The translations under genes and the position numbers were made by a program. A stretch of DNA of 46,557 bases from Secundilactobacillus paracollinoides DSM 15502 = JCM 11969 (GTDB lineage: Bacteria > Bacillota > Bacilli > Lactobacillales > Lactobacillaceae). Position 1 is the first letter of the stretch; each line of letters begins with the position of its first letter. Of this stretch, positions 36,401 through 45,066 are shown in pieces. The DNA lies in NCBI RefSeq assembly GCF_001311135.1, contig NZ_BBAG01000023.1, positions 1 through 46,557 on the forward strand, in the 5' to 3' direction. Under the pieces are notes generated by a model. The model was not told the origin of the DNA. It did no database searches and was given only the letters and a program-made list of their open reading frames with translations.

Positions 36401-36479
36401 GTTACGCTTCAAAAGTGGTATTTAGTTGGTAACACAGAGTGAAGCAACATCCGAAGCATTGCTATCAATGGGCTTCCCA

Positions 36480-36737
36480 GCAGTCGAGGGCGGATTCTCT
36501 ACAAACCGTCTTTGACTGTGTTTCGATACTTAACTAGAAAACAAAGTTAGCTCACTCTGAGTGGAATGGAGTCATTTGGCACGGAACCGTGGTGTCGATA
36601 TCAGTTAGCGACCGTTCTTTGGTCGGTTACTGATATGCGAGTCGAATGAGATCCACTCGAGAGCTGCGCAGCAGAAATCGAGTTAGCTCATTCGCGAGCC
36701 ACAACGATGGAGTGCCAAATGACGCAATGCAACGGAC
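36480..36737 (+). repeat. family B cloverleaf repeat inside the aro operon
   Basis: Complete copy between aroC and aroA, in the opposite orientation to the operon. Arm 1 is ATATCAGT/ACTGATAT, arm 2 is AATGAG/CTCATT and ACTCGA/TCGAGT with tip GCTG-CG-CAGC. The conserved hairpin AAGCATTG-CTAT-CAATGGGCTT precedes it at 36455. Confidence 0.87.
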
Positions 36738-36808
36738 TATTAAATCTATCTCAAACAAGTATTAATAGGTAAGATACCCCATCACCACTCGTTTGAACAC
36801 CAATCTGC

Positions 36809-37975
36809 CTAGAAGTTTTTCAGTTCTTCGCGGTAGTCAGCAAGTTGTTTCTTCAAACGATCCATATTGCTACCATCAAACGTGTCGGTGATGGCTTTAG
36901 CGAGTTCGATAGCAACGACGCTTTCAATCACGATTGAAGCCGGCACAATGGCTGTGGTGTCCGAGCGTTCAACGTTGGCTTTCTTAACTTCTTTGGTTTC
37001 AACATCAACGGACTGTAACGGCTTGTACAGCGTTGGAATTGGCTTCATTGCTGTCTTGATAATGATTGGCATCCCGTTGGTCATCCCGCCTTCAAAGCCA
37101 CCAAGGTGGTCGGATTCGCGGTCAAATCCATCGCCATCGTGCCAGTCGATCTCATCCATGACGTCGCTGCCGAAACTCGTCGCAGCGGTGAACCCATCAC
37201 CGATTTCAACCCCCTTCATGGCGTTGACGCCAACGACGGCGGCGGCTAGCTTCGCATCAAGCTTCGTATCCCAGCTGATGTAACTGCCTAAGCCAGCAGG
37301 CACGTTGGTGGCAACCACCCGGATAATGCCGCCAAGGGTGTCGCCATCCTTCTTCGTCTTATCAATGAGGTCGTGAATTTCTTCAACCTTATCTGGTTCA
37401 ACGATTCGTAAGTCGTTTGCTAAAATGGTATTTTCAATATCGGCCACGTTTAATGGGGATTGATCATCCGCCTTCACTGGCCCGATCTGTTGCACGTACC
37501 CGACAAGCTTGATGCCAAGTTGTTCAAGGAACTGCTTGCAGACCGCCCCGATTGCGACACGGATCGTAGTTTCACGAGCGGATGAGCGTTCCAGCACGTT
37601 TCGCAGGTCGCGGTGGCCGTACTTCATCCCGCCAACAAGGTCAGCGTGACCAGGACGTGGCCGTTCAACCTTTCGGACAGAGTTAGCAGCCGTTTCGCCA
37701 GCAATCGGATCCATGATCTCTGACCAGTGCGCGTGATCCCGGTTGTTGACGACTAGCGCAATTGGCGATCCTAACGTGATCTTATGGCGAACGCCGCCAA
37801 CAATGGTGACTTCATCGTGTTCAATCTTTTGCCGATTACCACGACCGTAGCCGCCTTGACGGGCTGCCAATTGGGCGTTAATGCCATCGATATCTAGCGT
37901 CAGGCCAGCGGGTAAGCCTTCAATTATACCGGTCAGCTGTGGGCCGTGTGATTCTCCTGCAGTTAAGTAGTTCAT
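36809..37975 (-). CDS. aroC: chorismate synthase
   Basis: It converts EPSP to chorismate using reduced FMN. It has 388 residues, the normal size. The signatures are GESHGPQLTGIIEGLPAG, RQGGYGRGNRQKIEHDEV, RPRPGHADLVGGMKYGHRDLRNVLERSSARETTIRVAIGAV, and the C-terminal GFEGGMTNGMPIIIKTAMKPIPTL. It follows the MFS-chorismate mutase gene by 20 bases. Chorismate is the substrate of the mutase domain encoded just upstream and also the root of folate synthesis encoded by the neighbouring operon. Confidence 0.97.
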   Translation of the reverse strand: MNYLTAGESHGPQLTGIIEGLPAGLTLDIDGINAQLAARQGGYGRGNRQKIEHDEVTIVGGVRHKITLGSPIALVVNNRDHAHWSEIMDPIAGETAANSVRKVERPRPGHADLVGGMKYGHRDLRNVLERSSARETTIRVAIGAVCKQFLEQLGIKLVGYVQQIGPVKADDQSPLNVADIENTILANDLRIVEPDKVEEIHDLIDKTKKDGDTLGGIIRVVATNVPAGLGSYISWDTKLDAKLAAAVVGVNAMKGVEIGDGFTAATSFGSDVMDEIDWHDGDGFDRESDHLGGFEGGMTNGMPIIIKTAMKPIPTLYKPLQSVDVETKEVKKANVERSDTTAIVPASIVIESVVAIELAKAITDTFDGSNMDRLKKQLADYREELKNF

Positions 37976-37995
37976 AGTTGTGTGATCCCTTTCCG

Positions 37996-39503
37996 TTACT
38001 TATTTGTCAATTGGCTAGAAGCAGGCAACGGTTTGTCGTGCTTGACCGTGTCCTTGTCCTTCAGTGCCTTTTCAGTCGTCAATTTTGCTTGGTACTCACG
38101 CGAGTTACGTATGATGTGCGTGTAAATGTCTTGCATGTAGGCGCGCGTTTCCGGGTTTGGATCGTTTTCAGCGACGCGTTTGAGCACTTGGTCTTCGCGA
38201 CCGTGATCCATTACCGGCAAATTTGTAGCACGCTTGGCCTCATTGACCATGGTGACAGCATCGAAGCGTTTTGCCAAGAGTTTAACGATATCTTTGTCCA
38301 AATGATTGATCTGCTTGCGGGCAGTTGCCAGTGACGCTTGCCGGCCAACGGTCATTGCAACCAGTAAAACGACAATGGTGCCGAGGATCCCAACGATGAT
38401 GTCGGCGTCCATGGCGCGGGCGATGCTTTGTTTAGAAAGCCAACCGGTGACAACGGGCACGGTAAATGTGGCGATACTGCCAAACGTGAAGTAGGTCCCG
38501 GTAACCAGCCCCTTGTGTTTCGGGTAGATCCGCAAGAAGATGTTTAAGGCCACCTGCATCATACCGCCAGCGGCTGTGAAGCCAAAGACGAAGCAGACTG
38601 CGGCGGACAACCATTGAATCGATGTTGTACATAGAATAATCAGGGCAACGAGTGACAACGCGTTGTTGATCACCAGCAGACCCGTTTCAGAAACTTGCCG
38701 GCGCAGGAGTGCGAAAGTCACGATAACGCCAGAGATAGAACCGATACTGTAAAGTGAAAGCAGGCCGTGGCCAACCAGCGCGCTGTAGTTGAGCTCGTTG
38801 GTGGCAAACATCGTGATCCACTGGGTAAACAGGATCATGATGGCCATGCTGGTGTACCCGTAAATGGACAACGCTGCGGTGGCGATCCATTTCTTAGGCC
38901 GTGATAACTGTTCCTGGGTCAACTCAGCGGCTTCATCAACTTGATTCCGTTTCGGGAAGGTCACTCGATTTAATAAGAAGAAGTTAGCAGCTAAAATCAC
39001 AGCAGCGACCATGAAGGACCAGCCAAACCACATTTTCTCAGTATCAAGCGTTGCAACCAGCAGTGGCAGGATGAATTCTCCCACTGACATGAAGGCCTTG
39101 ATGAAGACGTTTGAAGCACTGGATTTGCCGCCCATTTCAACGAAGGTCGGGTACGTTCCAGAATCTAGCGCTGAGTTGGCGATCCCAGCATAATGGCAAA
39201 CAGGTAAGCCAACTGAATGTTCTTCACGAATGGCATGCCCAGGAAGAAAATCAGGTAGGAGAAAACGCCAACGTAGATCAGAAACTTACGGCCAAACCGG
39301 TCTGAGAGGTAGCCAAACACGAAGTAGGCAAGCAGCCGGCCAATGCCGATACCGGAAACCACGTAGGATACCGTAGCAATCGGAACCCCCCAAAAGTGCC
39401 CGAGTGACTGCATATTTTGTGTAAGGATGATCAGCCCAAACCCGTGAACCAAGTAGTTCAGGTAGAGGCATATTGATAAGATACGTTTCTGAGAATTTGA
39501 CAT
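37996..39503 (-). CDS. MFS transporter fused to AroQ chorismate mutase (one frameshift)
   Basis: First structural gene of the aro operon, about 502 residues after repair. Residues 1-400 form a 12-helix major facilitator (MSNSQKRILSICLYLNYLVHGFG, FGYLSDRFGRKFLIYVG). Residues about 405-485 are an AroQ-type chorismate mutase: ARKQINHLDKDIVKLLAKRFDAVTMVNEAKRATNLPVMDHGREDQVLKRV then IYTHIIRNSREYQ. The Arg, Arg, Lys, Asp, Arg-Glu and Gln positions used for catalysis in E. coli chorismate mutase are all present. One base seems missing near 39181 (LFAIMLG to IANSALDSGTYPTFVE, a conserved MFS motif). The start ATG follows AGGAGTG. The mutase would convert chorismate to prephenate on the cytosolic side of the transporter. 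The transported substrate is unknown, an aromatic compound being the obvious guess. Confidence 0.88.
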
Positions 39504-39528
39504 TTCCGCTCACTCCTTGTTTTTGGTA

Positions 39529-39563
39529 AAGAAAAAACCAGCTAGATGATATCCTAGCTGGTT
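39529..39563 (-). terminator. attenuator terminator of the aro leader
   Basis: AACCAGCTAG (39563-39554) pairs perfectly with CTAGCTGGTT (39545-39536), followed by a T run, 26 bases before the start codon of the first structural gene. A terminator in this position makes sense only if read-through is regulated. Confidence 0.88.
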
Positions 39564-39598
39564 AGTGTTTTATCCGTAAACGGAATAAATGACTAGTA

Positions 39599-39624
39599 CC
39601 GGCTAGAACTTCACGTCTAGCTGG
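39599..39624 (-). promoter_or_regulatory. pause/antiterminator segments of the aro leader
   Basis: CCAGCTAGA (39624-39616) pairs with TCTAGCCGG (39607-39599). The latter strand can instead pair with the terminator strand ACCAGCTAG (39562-39554), with one mismatch, which would prevent the terminator. This is the 1:2, 2:3, 3:4 layout of amino acid attenuators. A further strong hairpin, GCGTCCGC/GCGGACGC (39695-39667), follows the leader stop directly. Confidence 0.7.
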
Positions 39625-39692
39625 CTCGACAAATTGACGGCTTAGCTTTAGACGCGAACGCGTGGTTAGGCGTCCGCTTCTTGCTGCGGACG

Positions 39693-39755
39693 CTAACTAA
39701 AGTAGTAGCCGTAATAATACGCATTAACTTTGGTCAAAGTCTTTGTCATCATCAT
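39693..39755 (-). CDS. Tyr/Phe-rich attenuation leader peptide
   Basis: A 20-codon frame reading MMMTKTLTKVNAYYYGYYFS then TAG. Five of its last eight residues are Tyr and one is Phe. AGAAGGG lies five bases before the first ATG, and two more ATG codons follow. It starts about 30 bases after the predicted promoter and precedes a hairpin cluster ending in a terminator, 190 bases upstream of the MFS-chorismate mutase gene. The expected role is ribosome stalling at Tyr (and Phe) codons when the charged tRNAs are scarce, shifting the RNA toward the antiterminator so that the aro operon is transcribed. The layout is seen in the sequence; the mechanism is by analogy with trp, phe and his leaders. 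Confidence 0.88.
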   Translation of the reverse strand: MMMTKTLTKVNAYYYGYYFS

Positions 39756-39783
39756 TCGTTCCCTTCTAGTAAATGTTGTTTAC

Positions 39784-39812
39784 ATTAAAACATATTAATC
39801 ATAGTGCGTCAA
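39784..39812 (-). promoter_or_regulatory. promoter of the aro operon
   Basis: TTGACG (39812-39807) and TTTAAT (39789-39784) are 17 bases apart on the minus strand, about 30 bases before the leader peptide start. Confidence 0.65.
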
Positions 39813-39888
39813 TACTAATTGTATTTTAATTTTAAGAGTGTGAAAGGATGCAAGTAGCACGTTTCGGAAATGTAATTCAAAAAACAGA

Positions 39889-40067
39889 TGCCGCTCCGTT
39901 GCGCCGGTCGGCTCTGCAGGCTGTAGTGGGTCACTCCGGAGCTATTGAATTTCTTGTCAGAAATTCAAGGATCTCCTCCGTCTCCCGTGTTTGTAGGCGA
40001 GGACGGAACCCTCGCCTACAAACACCGACACTACTGCCTGCAATGCCGACCGGCTCCACTCCGCTAC
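39889..40067 (+). repeat. family A repeat (long form)
   Basis: Outer stem GCCGGTCGGC/GCCGACCGGC with CTGCAGGCTGTAGTG and CACTACTGCCTGCA inside. Two inner hairpins follow, TGAATTTCTTGTCAGAAATTCA and TGTTTGTAGGCGAGG/CCTCGCCTACAAACA, the latter perfect here. The TIR-like ends are GCCGCTCCGTTGC and its counterpart AGTGGAGC. Confidence 0.85.
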
Positions 40068-40193
40068 ATTGTGGACTAGGGTAACATTGATGATTATTGT
40101 GCCATAGCAGACCCACACTACTAGTTAAATGCTGTTACTAACAAGTGGCACTGTGCCACGTTGAATGAAGCATTGCTATCAATGGGCTTACCA

Positions 40194-40448
40194 GCGGTCA
40201 AGTGCGGATTCTCTACAAACCGTCTTTGACTGTTTTTCGATATTTATCTAGCGTGAAAGTGAGCTCACAGTCAGTGGAATGCAGCAATTTGGCACGGAGT
40301 CGTGGTGTCGACATCAGTTAGCGACCGTTCTTTGGTCGGTTACTGATGTGCGAGACGATGAAGATCCATTCGAGTGGCGCACAGCGACAATCGAATTAGC
40401 TTCATCGCGAGCCACTACGACTCCGTGCCAAATTGCAGAATGCAACGA
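40194..40448 (+). repeat. family B cloverleaf repeat
   Basis: Complete copy with leader GCGGTCAAGTGCGGATTCTC, arm 1 ACATCAGT/ACTGATGT, arm 2 CGATGAAG/CTTCATCG and ATTCGA/TCGAAT with tip TGGCGCACAGCGA, and outer stem GGCACGGAGTCG/CGACTCCGTGCC. It follows family A by 126 bases, with the hairpin AAGCATTG-CTAT-CAATGGGCTT between. It ends 15 bases from the folP stop. Confidence 0.87.
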
Positions 40449-40463
40449 AAGAAGAGCACTATC

Positions 40464-41605
40464 CTAAGCTAACCAGTGCCCCTTCTCAATCTCATTCAAA
40501 AACGTAATCATCTGCCGCGTCTCTTCAACGTCATGAACGCGGATGATCCGGCCGCCCTTCAGCATCATTTCGGTTTCAGTGATGAGGGTCATTGGCAGCC
40601 GGTCGTCCTTTTCCAGGCCCAGCAGCTGCTTGTAGAAGCCCTTCCGTGACACGGCGACCATCATTGGCCGGTTGAGGTCGTTGAACTGGTCAACGTTGCG
40701 CATCATGACGAAATCCTGCTTGCTGTCAGGCAGTTTGGAGTAACCGATACCTTGATCCAAAGCGATGCGGTCAAAGGCCACTCCAGCATCCGTAATGGCT
40801 TTAATGTTGTCTTCAAAAAAGGTATGCATTTCTTCTGACAGGTTTGTAAAGTCGTTCCCGCGCCATTTAACATGGTGAGTAAACCAACCCGCTGCTGAGC
40901 TAAATAGGGCAGTTTTTCCGGATCATCCGTAAAGCTGTTCACATCGTTGATCACGTCAACACCAGCATCAATAGCGGCCTTCATCACGGGCAGTTTGTAA
41001 GTGTCGATACCAACGGCCATGTCTGGGTAAAGCTGTTTGATCTGTTTGATGTACGGAATCGTGCGTTCAATCTCCACTTCCGGCGTCACTTCAGTGTAGC
41101 AGGTCGGGTCGTTTGACCGTTTACCTCAATGAGGTCGGCACCCGCTTCGACCATTTCGGCAATGTGGGCACTAACGGCTTCTTCAGTCGTGTAGCGGCCG
41201 CCATCGTAAAAGGAGTCTGGCGTGATGTTCATGATGGCGTAGATCATGGGCTTTTCGCGCAGTTCAAATTGAAAATCATTGGCCTGCCAGCCAAGTTCAT
41301 AACTTGCCAGCACGTTGGTCAGCTGCTTATCGGCTTCCTGTTCACCGGGGAACCACGTTAGCCAGTTGTCACTCAGCTGCTTGGTTGCTTCGTAGGTGAG
41401 CAGCGTGGTCACCGTCGTCCCCTTGTGGGTAACAGAAGCATCAAATTGGCGTAGCGACGCTCTAAAACGGCTGTCTGAGCACTGGTCACGTCACTGAATT
41501 GAAGTTGGATCAGCGTTTGCGTTTGGGCCAGTTTGAACAGCGCTTGGCTGGCAAAGTCGCCTGGGTACCTAATTCTTTGGTAAGGTCATGAAGTTGCATG
41601 GTCAT
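40464..41605 (-). pseudogene. folP: dihydropteroate synthase (several frameshifts)
   Basis: It condenses p-aminobenzoate with dihydropterin pyrophosphate. The segments in order are MTMQLHDLTKELG, then in shifted frames DFASQALFKLAQTQTLIQLQ, TTLLTYEATKQLSDNWLTWF..., IMNITPDSFYDGGRYTTEEAVSAHIAEMVEAGADLIEVNGQTTRP, YTEVTPEVEIERTIPYIKQI, GVDVINDVNSFTDDP, RGNDFTNLSEEMHTFFEDN, GIGYSKL, and the C-terminal KGGRIIRVHDVEETRQM. About four single-base losses are needed (near 41560, 41420, 41100 and 40860). The N-terminal extension of about 115 residues before the TIM barrel is longer than in enterobacterial FolP. The start overlaps the HAM1 stop as ATGA. An essential gene this broken points to sequence error. 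Confidence 0.88.
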
Positions 41606-42201
41606 TTTCCTTCTCTCTTTTGTAATGCCTGGGCAAGCTGTCTGGCAGCCTGGCCGCGGTGCGTGAGTGGCAACCGAACATCGTCAGTCAGCTCGGCTAA
41701 GGTTTGATGCCTAGCCGTGAGTTCAAATAATTTATCAAAACCTGATGAATACATCCCGCGTTCAGCTAGAGCAATCACCCCGTCAACTGAGCCGTTCGCC
41801 ATGACCGGTTCTTTGTCAGGGAAAACGGCACAGAGCGTGCAGGTCATCGTGGCGGTACGCTCATTTTCTGGCGCATCGGTCAACGCCAGTAGCAACGTTT
41901 CGTTAGCGCTGTGCTGCGCATCCTGCTGGAGGTACCGCTTCGTTGTGACGCCTAGTTTGTCGCCAAGGTAGGGCACTTCAATGCCGCTATCATCCGCAAT
42001 CACCGGTTCGCCGGTAACCTGGGCGAGAAACTGGGCTTTCAACCGGGCATTGTCCGCGTAACTGGCGGTGGTTTCAACGGGAAAGGTCAGCGGTGACCAG
42101 TCATCCGTGTAAGGTTTAGCAGTGATGCCTACCAGGTTAAGGCAGGCGATTAGGTCAGCCGTTTTATAGCGATTATTAGACGCAATCAACCAGTCAGTCA
42201 T
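41602..42201 (-). CDS. HAM1/RdgB-family nucleoside triphosphate pyrophosphatase
   Basis: A 199-residue Ham1-fold pyrophosphatase. WLIASNNRYKTADLIACL at the N-terminus is the nucleotide-binding start (usual form ASNN..K), VIADDSGIEVPYLGDKLGVTTKRYL is the core motif, and YSSGFDKLF and LTHRGQAARQL are the C-terminal signature. RdgB enzymes hydrolyse dITP and XTP. In lactobacilli this gene sits between folC and folP and has been proposed to remove pyrophosphate from dihydroneopterin triphosphate (the FolQ step). It overlaps folC by eight bases and folP by four, so tight coupling supports a folate role, although this is inferred. Confidence 0.9.
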   Translation of the reverse strand: MTDWLIASNNRYKTADLIACLNLVGITAKPYTDDWSPLTFPVETTASYADNARLKAQFLAQVTGEPVIADDSGIEVPYLGDKLGVTTKRYLQQDAQHSANETLLLALTDAPENERTATMTCTLCAVFPDKEPVMANGSVDGVIALAERGMYSSGFDKLFELTARHQTLAELTDDVRLPLTHRGQAARQLAQALQKREGK

Positions 42202-43518
42202 CTAGGGCCACCCCCATTTCAACGAGTTCGCGAACCACGTAAAAGGAGCCACTGACAACTATTGGCCCGTTTATTTTGGCTTGGTGAACTGTCTGCCAAG
42301 CAGTTGGCATATCCGGCATCACGCGAACGGAAACAGTTGGATACAAGGCGGCAATATCAGCTGCTAATTGTTGCGCCGGTAACGCCCGTTGCGGGTTGTC
42401 AGGTGTTACGGTATAGATTGCCCTTGCAGTAGGCAACAAACTAGTCAGCATAGACGCCACAGCCTTATCTGCCAGCACACCGAGAATCCACGTCACATCA
42501 GGTTTCGAATCAATTGCTCGAATACTATTGACCAGCCCAGTCATCCCGTCAGGATTGTGGGCGACATCTGCGTATACGAGTGGCGTTTCAGATAATCGGG
42601 TGAAACGGCCGGGCAAATGCACTGCCAATAAACCATCTTTAACCGACTTATCTGAAAGTCCTACGTGCTGCTGACGCAAGACCGCAATGGCGGTCAGAAC
42701 CAGCGTTAAATTTTGATACTGAAACGTCCCAGTAACGTTCACTTGCAATGCTGGCCAATTAAAGACGTCACTGGTCAGCGTTGCTGAAGATTTACTAAGC
42801 CCGTTTTGGCATCAGTTACGGTTGTCTGAGGTGCGATCAGTTTCACGCCCTGTCGATCAGCCTCCGCCTGCAAGACCTGCATCGCTGCTTCATCCTGCGA
42901 GGCCAGCGTCACGACAGTCGTGCCCGGCTTAATGATCTTTGACTTTTGTGTTGCGATTTTGGTGATCGTATCGCCTAAAATGGCCATGTGATCTAATGCA
43001 ATTTTGGTAAAGATCGTGAGTTGCGGCGCACTAATGGCGTTCGTCGCATCCGTCAACCCGCCTAACCCAGCTTCCAAGATGGCATAATCCACTCGTTCAT
43101 TTTTAAACCAGATCAGGGTCACTAAAAACTGCCATTCAAAGATTGAAATGCCGTCCAGTGGAATCCCCATTCGGGTCACGACGGGTTTGATCTCCTCATA
43201 GCTGTCGATAAACGCCGCTTCACTGATCCACTCGTGGTTGAGCTGAATCTGTTCGCGATCGTTTAAAATGGCGGGACTGCTGAAACGACCCACCCGGTAC
43301 CCCTGCTGTTCAAGGACGGCGCCCAACATGGCCCCCGTCGAACCCTTACCATTCGTCCCCGCAATGTGGATGATGTGGTAGGTCTGGTCGGGATGCCCAA
43401 GTGCAGCCACGATTTTCTTCAACAGCGGCACCCGGTTAGCATCGCCAACGAGCCGTGCCTGGTTAAACTGGTCGATCAGCTGCGTGTATAACTCATGAAT
43501 TTCCGATTCTGTCGCCAT
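42194..43518 (-). CDS. folC: bifunctional dihydrofolate/folylpolyglutamate synthase (one frameshift)
   Basis: It adds glutamate to dihydropteroate and folates. It is about 440 residues after repair. The P-loop IAGTNGKGSTGAMLGAVLE is at residues 52-70, with YRVGRFSSPAILNDREQI and EAGLGGLTDATNAI in the Mur ligase core. The C-terminal domain has HLPGRFTRL and VYADVAHNPDGM. One lost base near 42790 splits it into 248- and 184-residue frames. The repaired junction reads SSATLTSDVFNWPALQVNVTGTFQYQ. It starts six bases after the folE stop and ends inside the HAM1 start. Confidence 0.93.
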
Positions 43519-43524
43519 GTGTGA

Positions 43525-44094
43525 TCACCCGTTAATGCGTTGCAGAAATTCCTGTTTGAGCGCAGTATCCGTCTTGAACGTACCCGTGTAGTAACTGGAT
43601 TCTGTTTGACTGCCGGTCTTTTCCACGCCGCGCATTTCCATACACATGTGACGGGCGGAAATCGAAACGGCAACCCCTTTAGGATCCAGTATCCGGGTTA
43701 GCTCCTTGGCAATGTTGACCGTCAGCCGTTCCTGAACGTTGGGCCGTTTAGCGCAGTAGTCGATCAGGCGTGGAATCTTGCTAAGTCCCATGACCCGATT
43801 GTGGTCTGGCACGTAGGCAACGTGCACCGTGCCAAAGAAAGGCAGCAGGTGGTGTTCACACATGGAATAGAACGGAATGTCCTTGATAAGCACCATTTCG
43901 GTCGTTTCTTCGACTGGAAACAGCTTATAGTTATCAAAAGCCGGCGCATTTAATGATGAAAAAATTTCGCCATAACTGCGCGCAACTCGCGCTGGCGTTT
44001 CTACTAATCCTGGGCGGTCCGGGTCCTCACCAACGGCTTCCAAGATCATCCGTACCGCCTTTTCAATCTTTTCCTGATTTGTCTTATCAATCAT
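43525..44094 (-). CDS. folE: GTP cyclohydrolase I
   Basis: It opens GTP to dihydroneopterin triphosphate, the first folate step. It has 189 residues. Zinc ligands are visible as Cys and His in IPFYSMCEHHLLPFFG and Cys in SARHMCMEMRGV. GLSKIPRLIDYCAKRPNVQERL is the conserved helix, and PARVARSYGEIFS lies in the N-terminal part. The family is homodecameric. The start overlaps the folK end by eight bases. It is a zinc-dependent IA-type enzyme. Confidence 0.97.
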   Translation of the reverse strand: MIDKTNQEKIEKAVRMILEAVGEDPDRPGLVETPARVARSYGEIFSSLNAPAFDNYKLFPVEETTEMVLIKDIPFYSMCEHHLLPFFGTVHVAYVPDHNRVMGLSKIPRLIDYCAKRPNVQERLTVNIAKELTRILDPKGVAVSISARHMCMEMRGVEKTGSQTESSYYTGTFKTDTALKQEFLQRING

Positions 44095-44590
44095 AAGCTA
44101 TCGTCACACCTTCTAATTTTCGTATCCAACTCTCATCTGTCTTTTGAGCCAAGGCCTGCGCCACCCGTTGTGCCGTGGCAGTGTCGTCACCAGCGATTTC
44201 CTGAATCGGCAGCAACACAAAGTTGCGTTCAGCGGCGTGGGGGTGCGGGACCGTGAGATCGACAGTATGTATGTCACGGTCGCCCCAATAAATAATATCA
44301 AGATCCACGGTGCGCGGTCCCCAGTGAACGAGCCGTTGACGATGCAGCGACTGTTCGATGTCGTGCAGGACCGTCAACAGCGAGTCGGGGTCTAAACGAG
44401 TTGTCAGTGCCACTGCAATGTTGTAGAAGTTGGCCTGATCCCGCTTGCCCCACGGTTCGGTTTCGTAGACCGATGATACCGCGGTCACCGTAATATCTGG
44501 CTGGCCAGCTAAGCGCTGCACTGCGGCGTTGAGATTCGCCAGCTGATCACCCATATTTGACCCAATACTCAAATAAACCTGTTCCGTCAT
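44087..44590 (-). CDS. folK: 6-hydroxymethyl-7,8-dihydropterin pyrophosphokinase
   Basis: It transfers pyrophosphate from ATP to hydroxymethyl-dihydropterin. It has 167 residues. The signatures are LSIGSNMGDQLANLNAAVQ at the N-terminus, SSVYETEPWGKRDQANFYNIAVAL, and WGPRTVDLDIIYWGD carrying the two Mg-binding Asp residues, then TVPHPHAAERNFVLLPI. It overlaps folB by four bases (ATGA) and folE by eight, so the three are one transcription and translation unit. Confidence 0.97.
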   Translation of the reverse strand: MTEQVYLSIGSNMGDQLANLNAAVQRLAGQPDITVTAVSSVYETEPWGKRDQANFYNIAVALTTRLDPDSLLTVLHDIEQSLHRQRLVHWGPRTVDLDIIYWGDRDIHTVDLTVPHPHAAERNFVLLPIQEIAGDDTATAQRVAQALAQKTDESWIRKLEGVTIAYD

Positions 44591-44994
44591 TTTTCATCAC
44601 CCGAGGCAAGACTGCCTAATACCTGATTATTAACGACCTGATCGCCGGCGACCTCAATCTCAACGTCATCAAAAATACCCGGCATCGGCACGCTGTATTT
44701 ACGAATCTTCAAGTTCACGTGCGTCGTTGTTGGATAATCCGTCAAAATTTTTTTCAACAGTTCATTGGCCAGCGACTCGATCAGCTTGTACGAGTGCGTG
44801 TTCACGAAGGTGTCGATGGTCTCGCGCACATCCGCGTAACTGATCGTTTCGTTCAGCTCATCATGCTGAACGCGCGCTTCGATCGGGTAGGTCAACGCCA
44901 CGTCAATGGCGAGCTGCTGACCGTTGCGCCGTTCTTCCGGCAACACCCCGTTAAAGGTGTGAAAGCGTAAGTTATGAATTCGAATAACACCCAA
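44587..44994 (-). CDS. folB: dihydroneopterin aldolase
   Basis: It cleaves dihydroneopterin to hydroxymethyl-dihydropterin and glycolaldehyde. The family core is IRIHNLRFHTFNGVLPEERRNGQQLAIDVALTY, with catalytic Glu in LPEER, DELNETISYADVRETIDTF, and SLANELLKKILTDYPTTTHVNLKIRK. The open frame extends to 45030, but AGAAGAGG before a TTG at 44994 gives a start matching the family's usual N-terminus, for 135 residues. First gene of the folate operon. A TAAAAT at about 45030 could be its -10. Confidence 0.94.
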   Translation of the reverse strand: MGVIRIHNLRFHTFNGVLPEERRNGQQLAIDVALTYPIEARVQHDELNETISYADVRETIDTFVNTHSYKLIESLANELLKKILTDYPTTTHVNLKIRKYSVPMPGIFDDVEIEVAGDQVVNNQVLGSLASGDEK

Positions 44995-45066
44995 TGTTGA
45001 TCCTCTTCTCTCATTAATTAGTACGGTCATTTTACCATGGTTACTTACCTAAGTTTAGTAACTACC

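Noticed and set aside
39529..39780. T-box riboswitch upstream of the aro operon
   Set aside because: The region is only about 250 bases, lacks a recognisable T-box TGGNACC-type sequence and instead contains a coding leader with Tyr codons.
7918..40448. Repeat arrays as a possible CRISPR
   Set aside because: Units are about 260 bp, dispersed, structured and not separated by uniform unique spacers; no cas genes are present.
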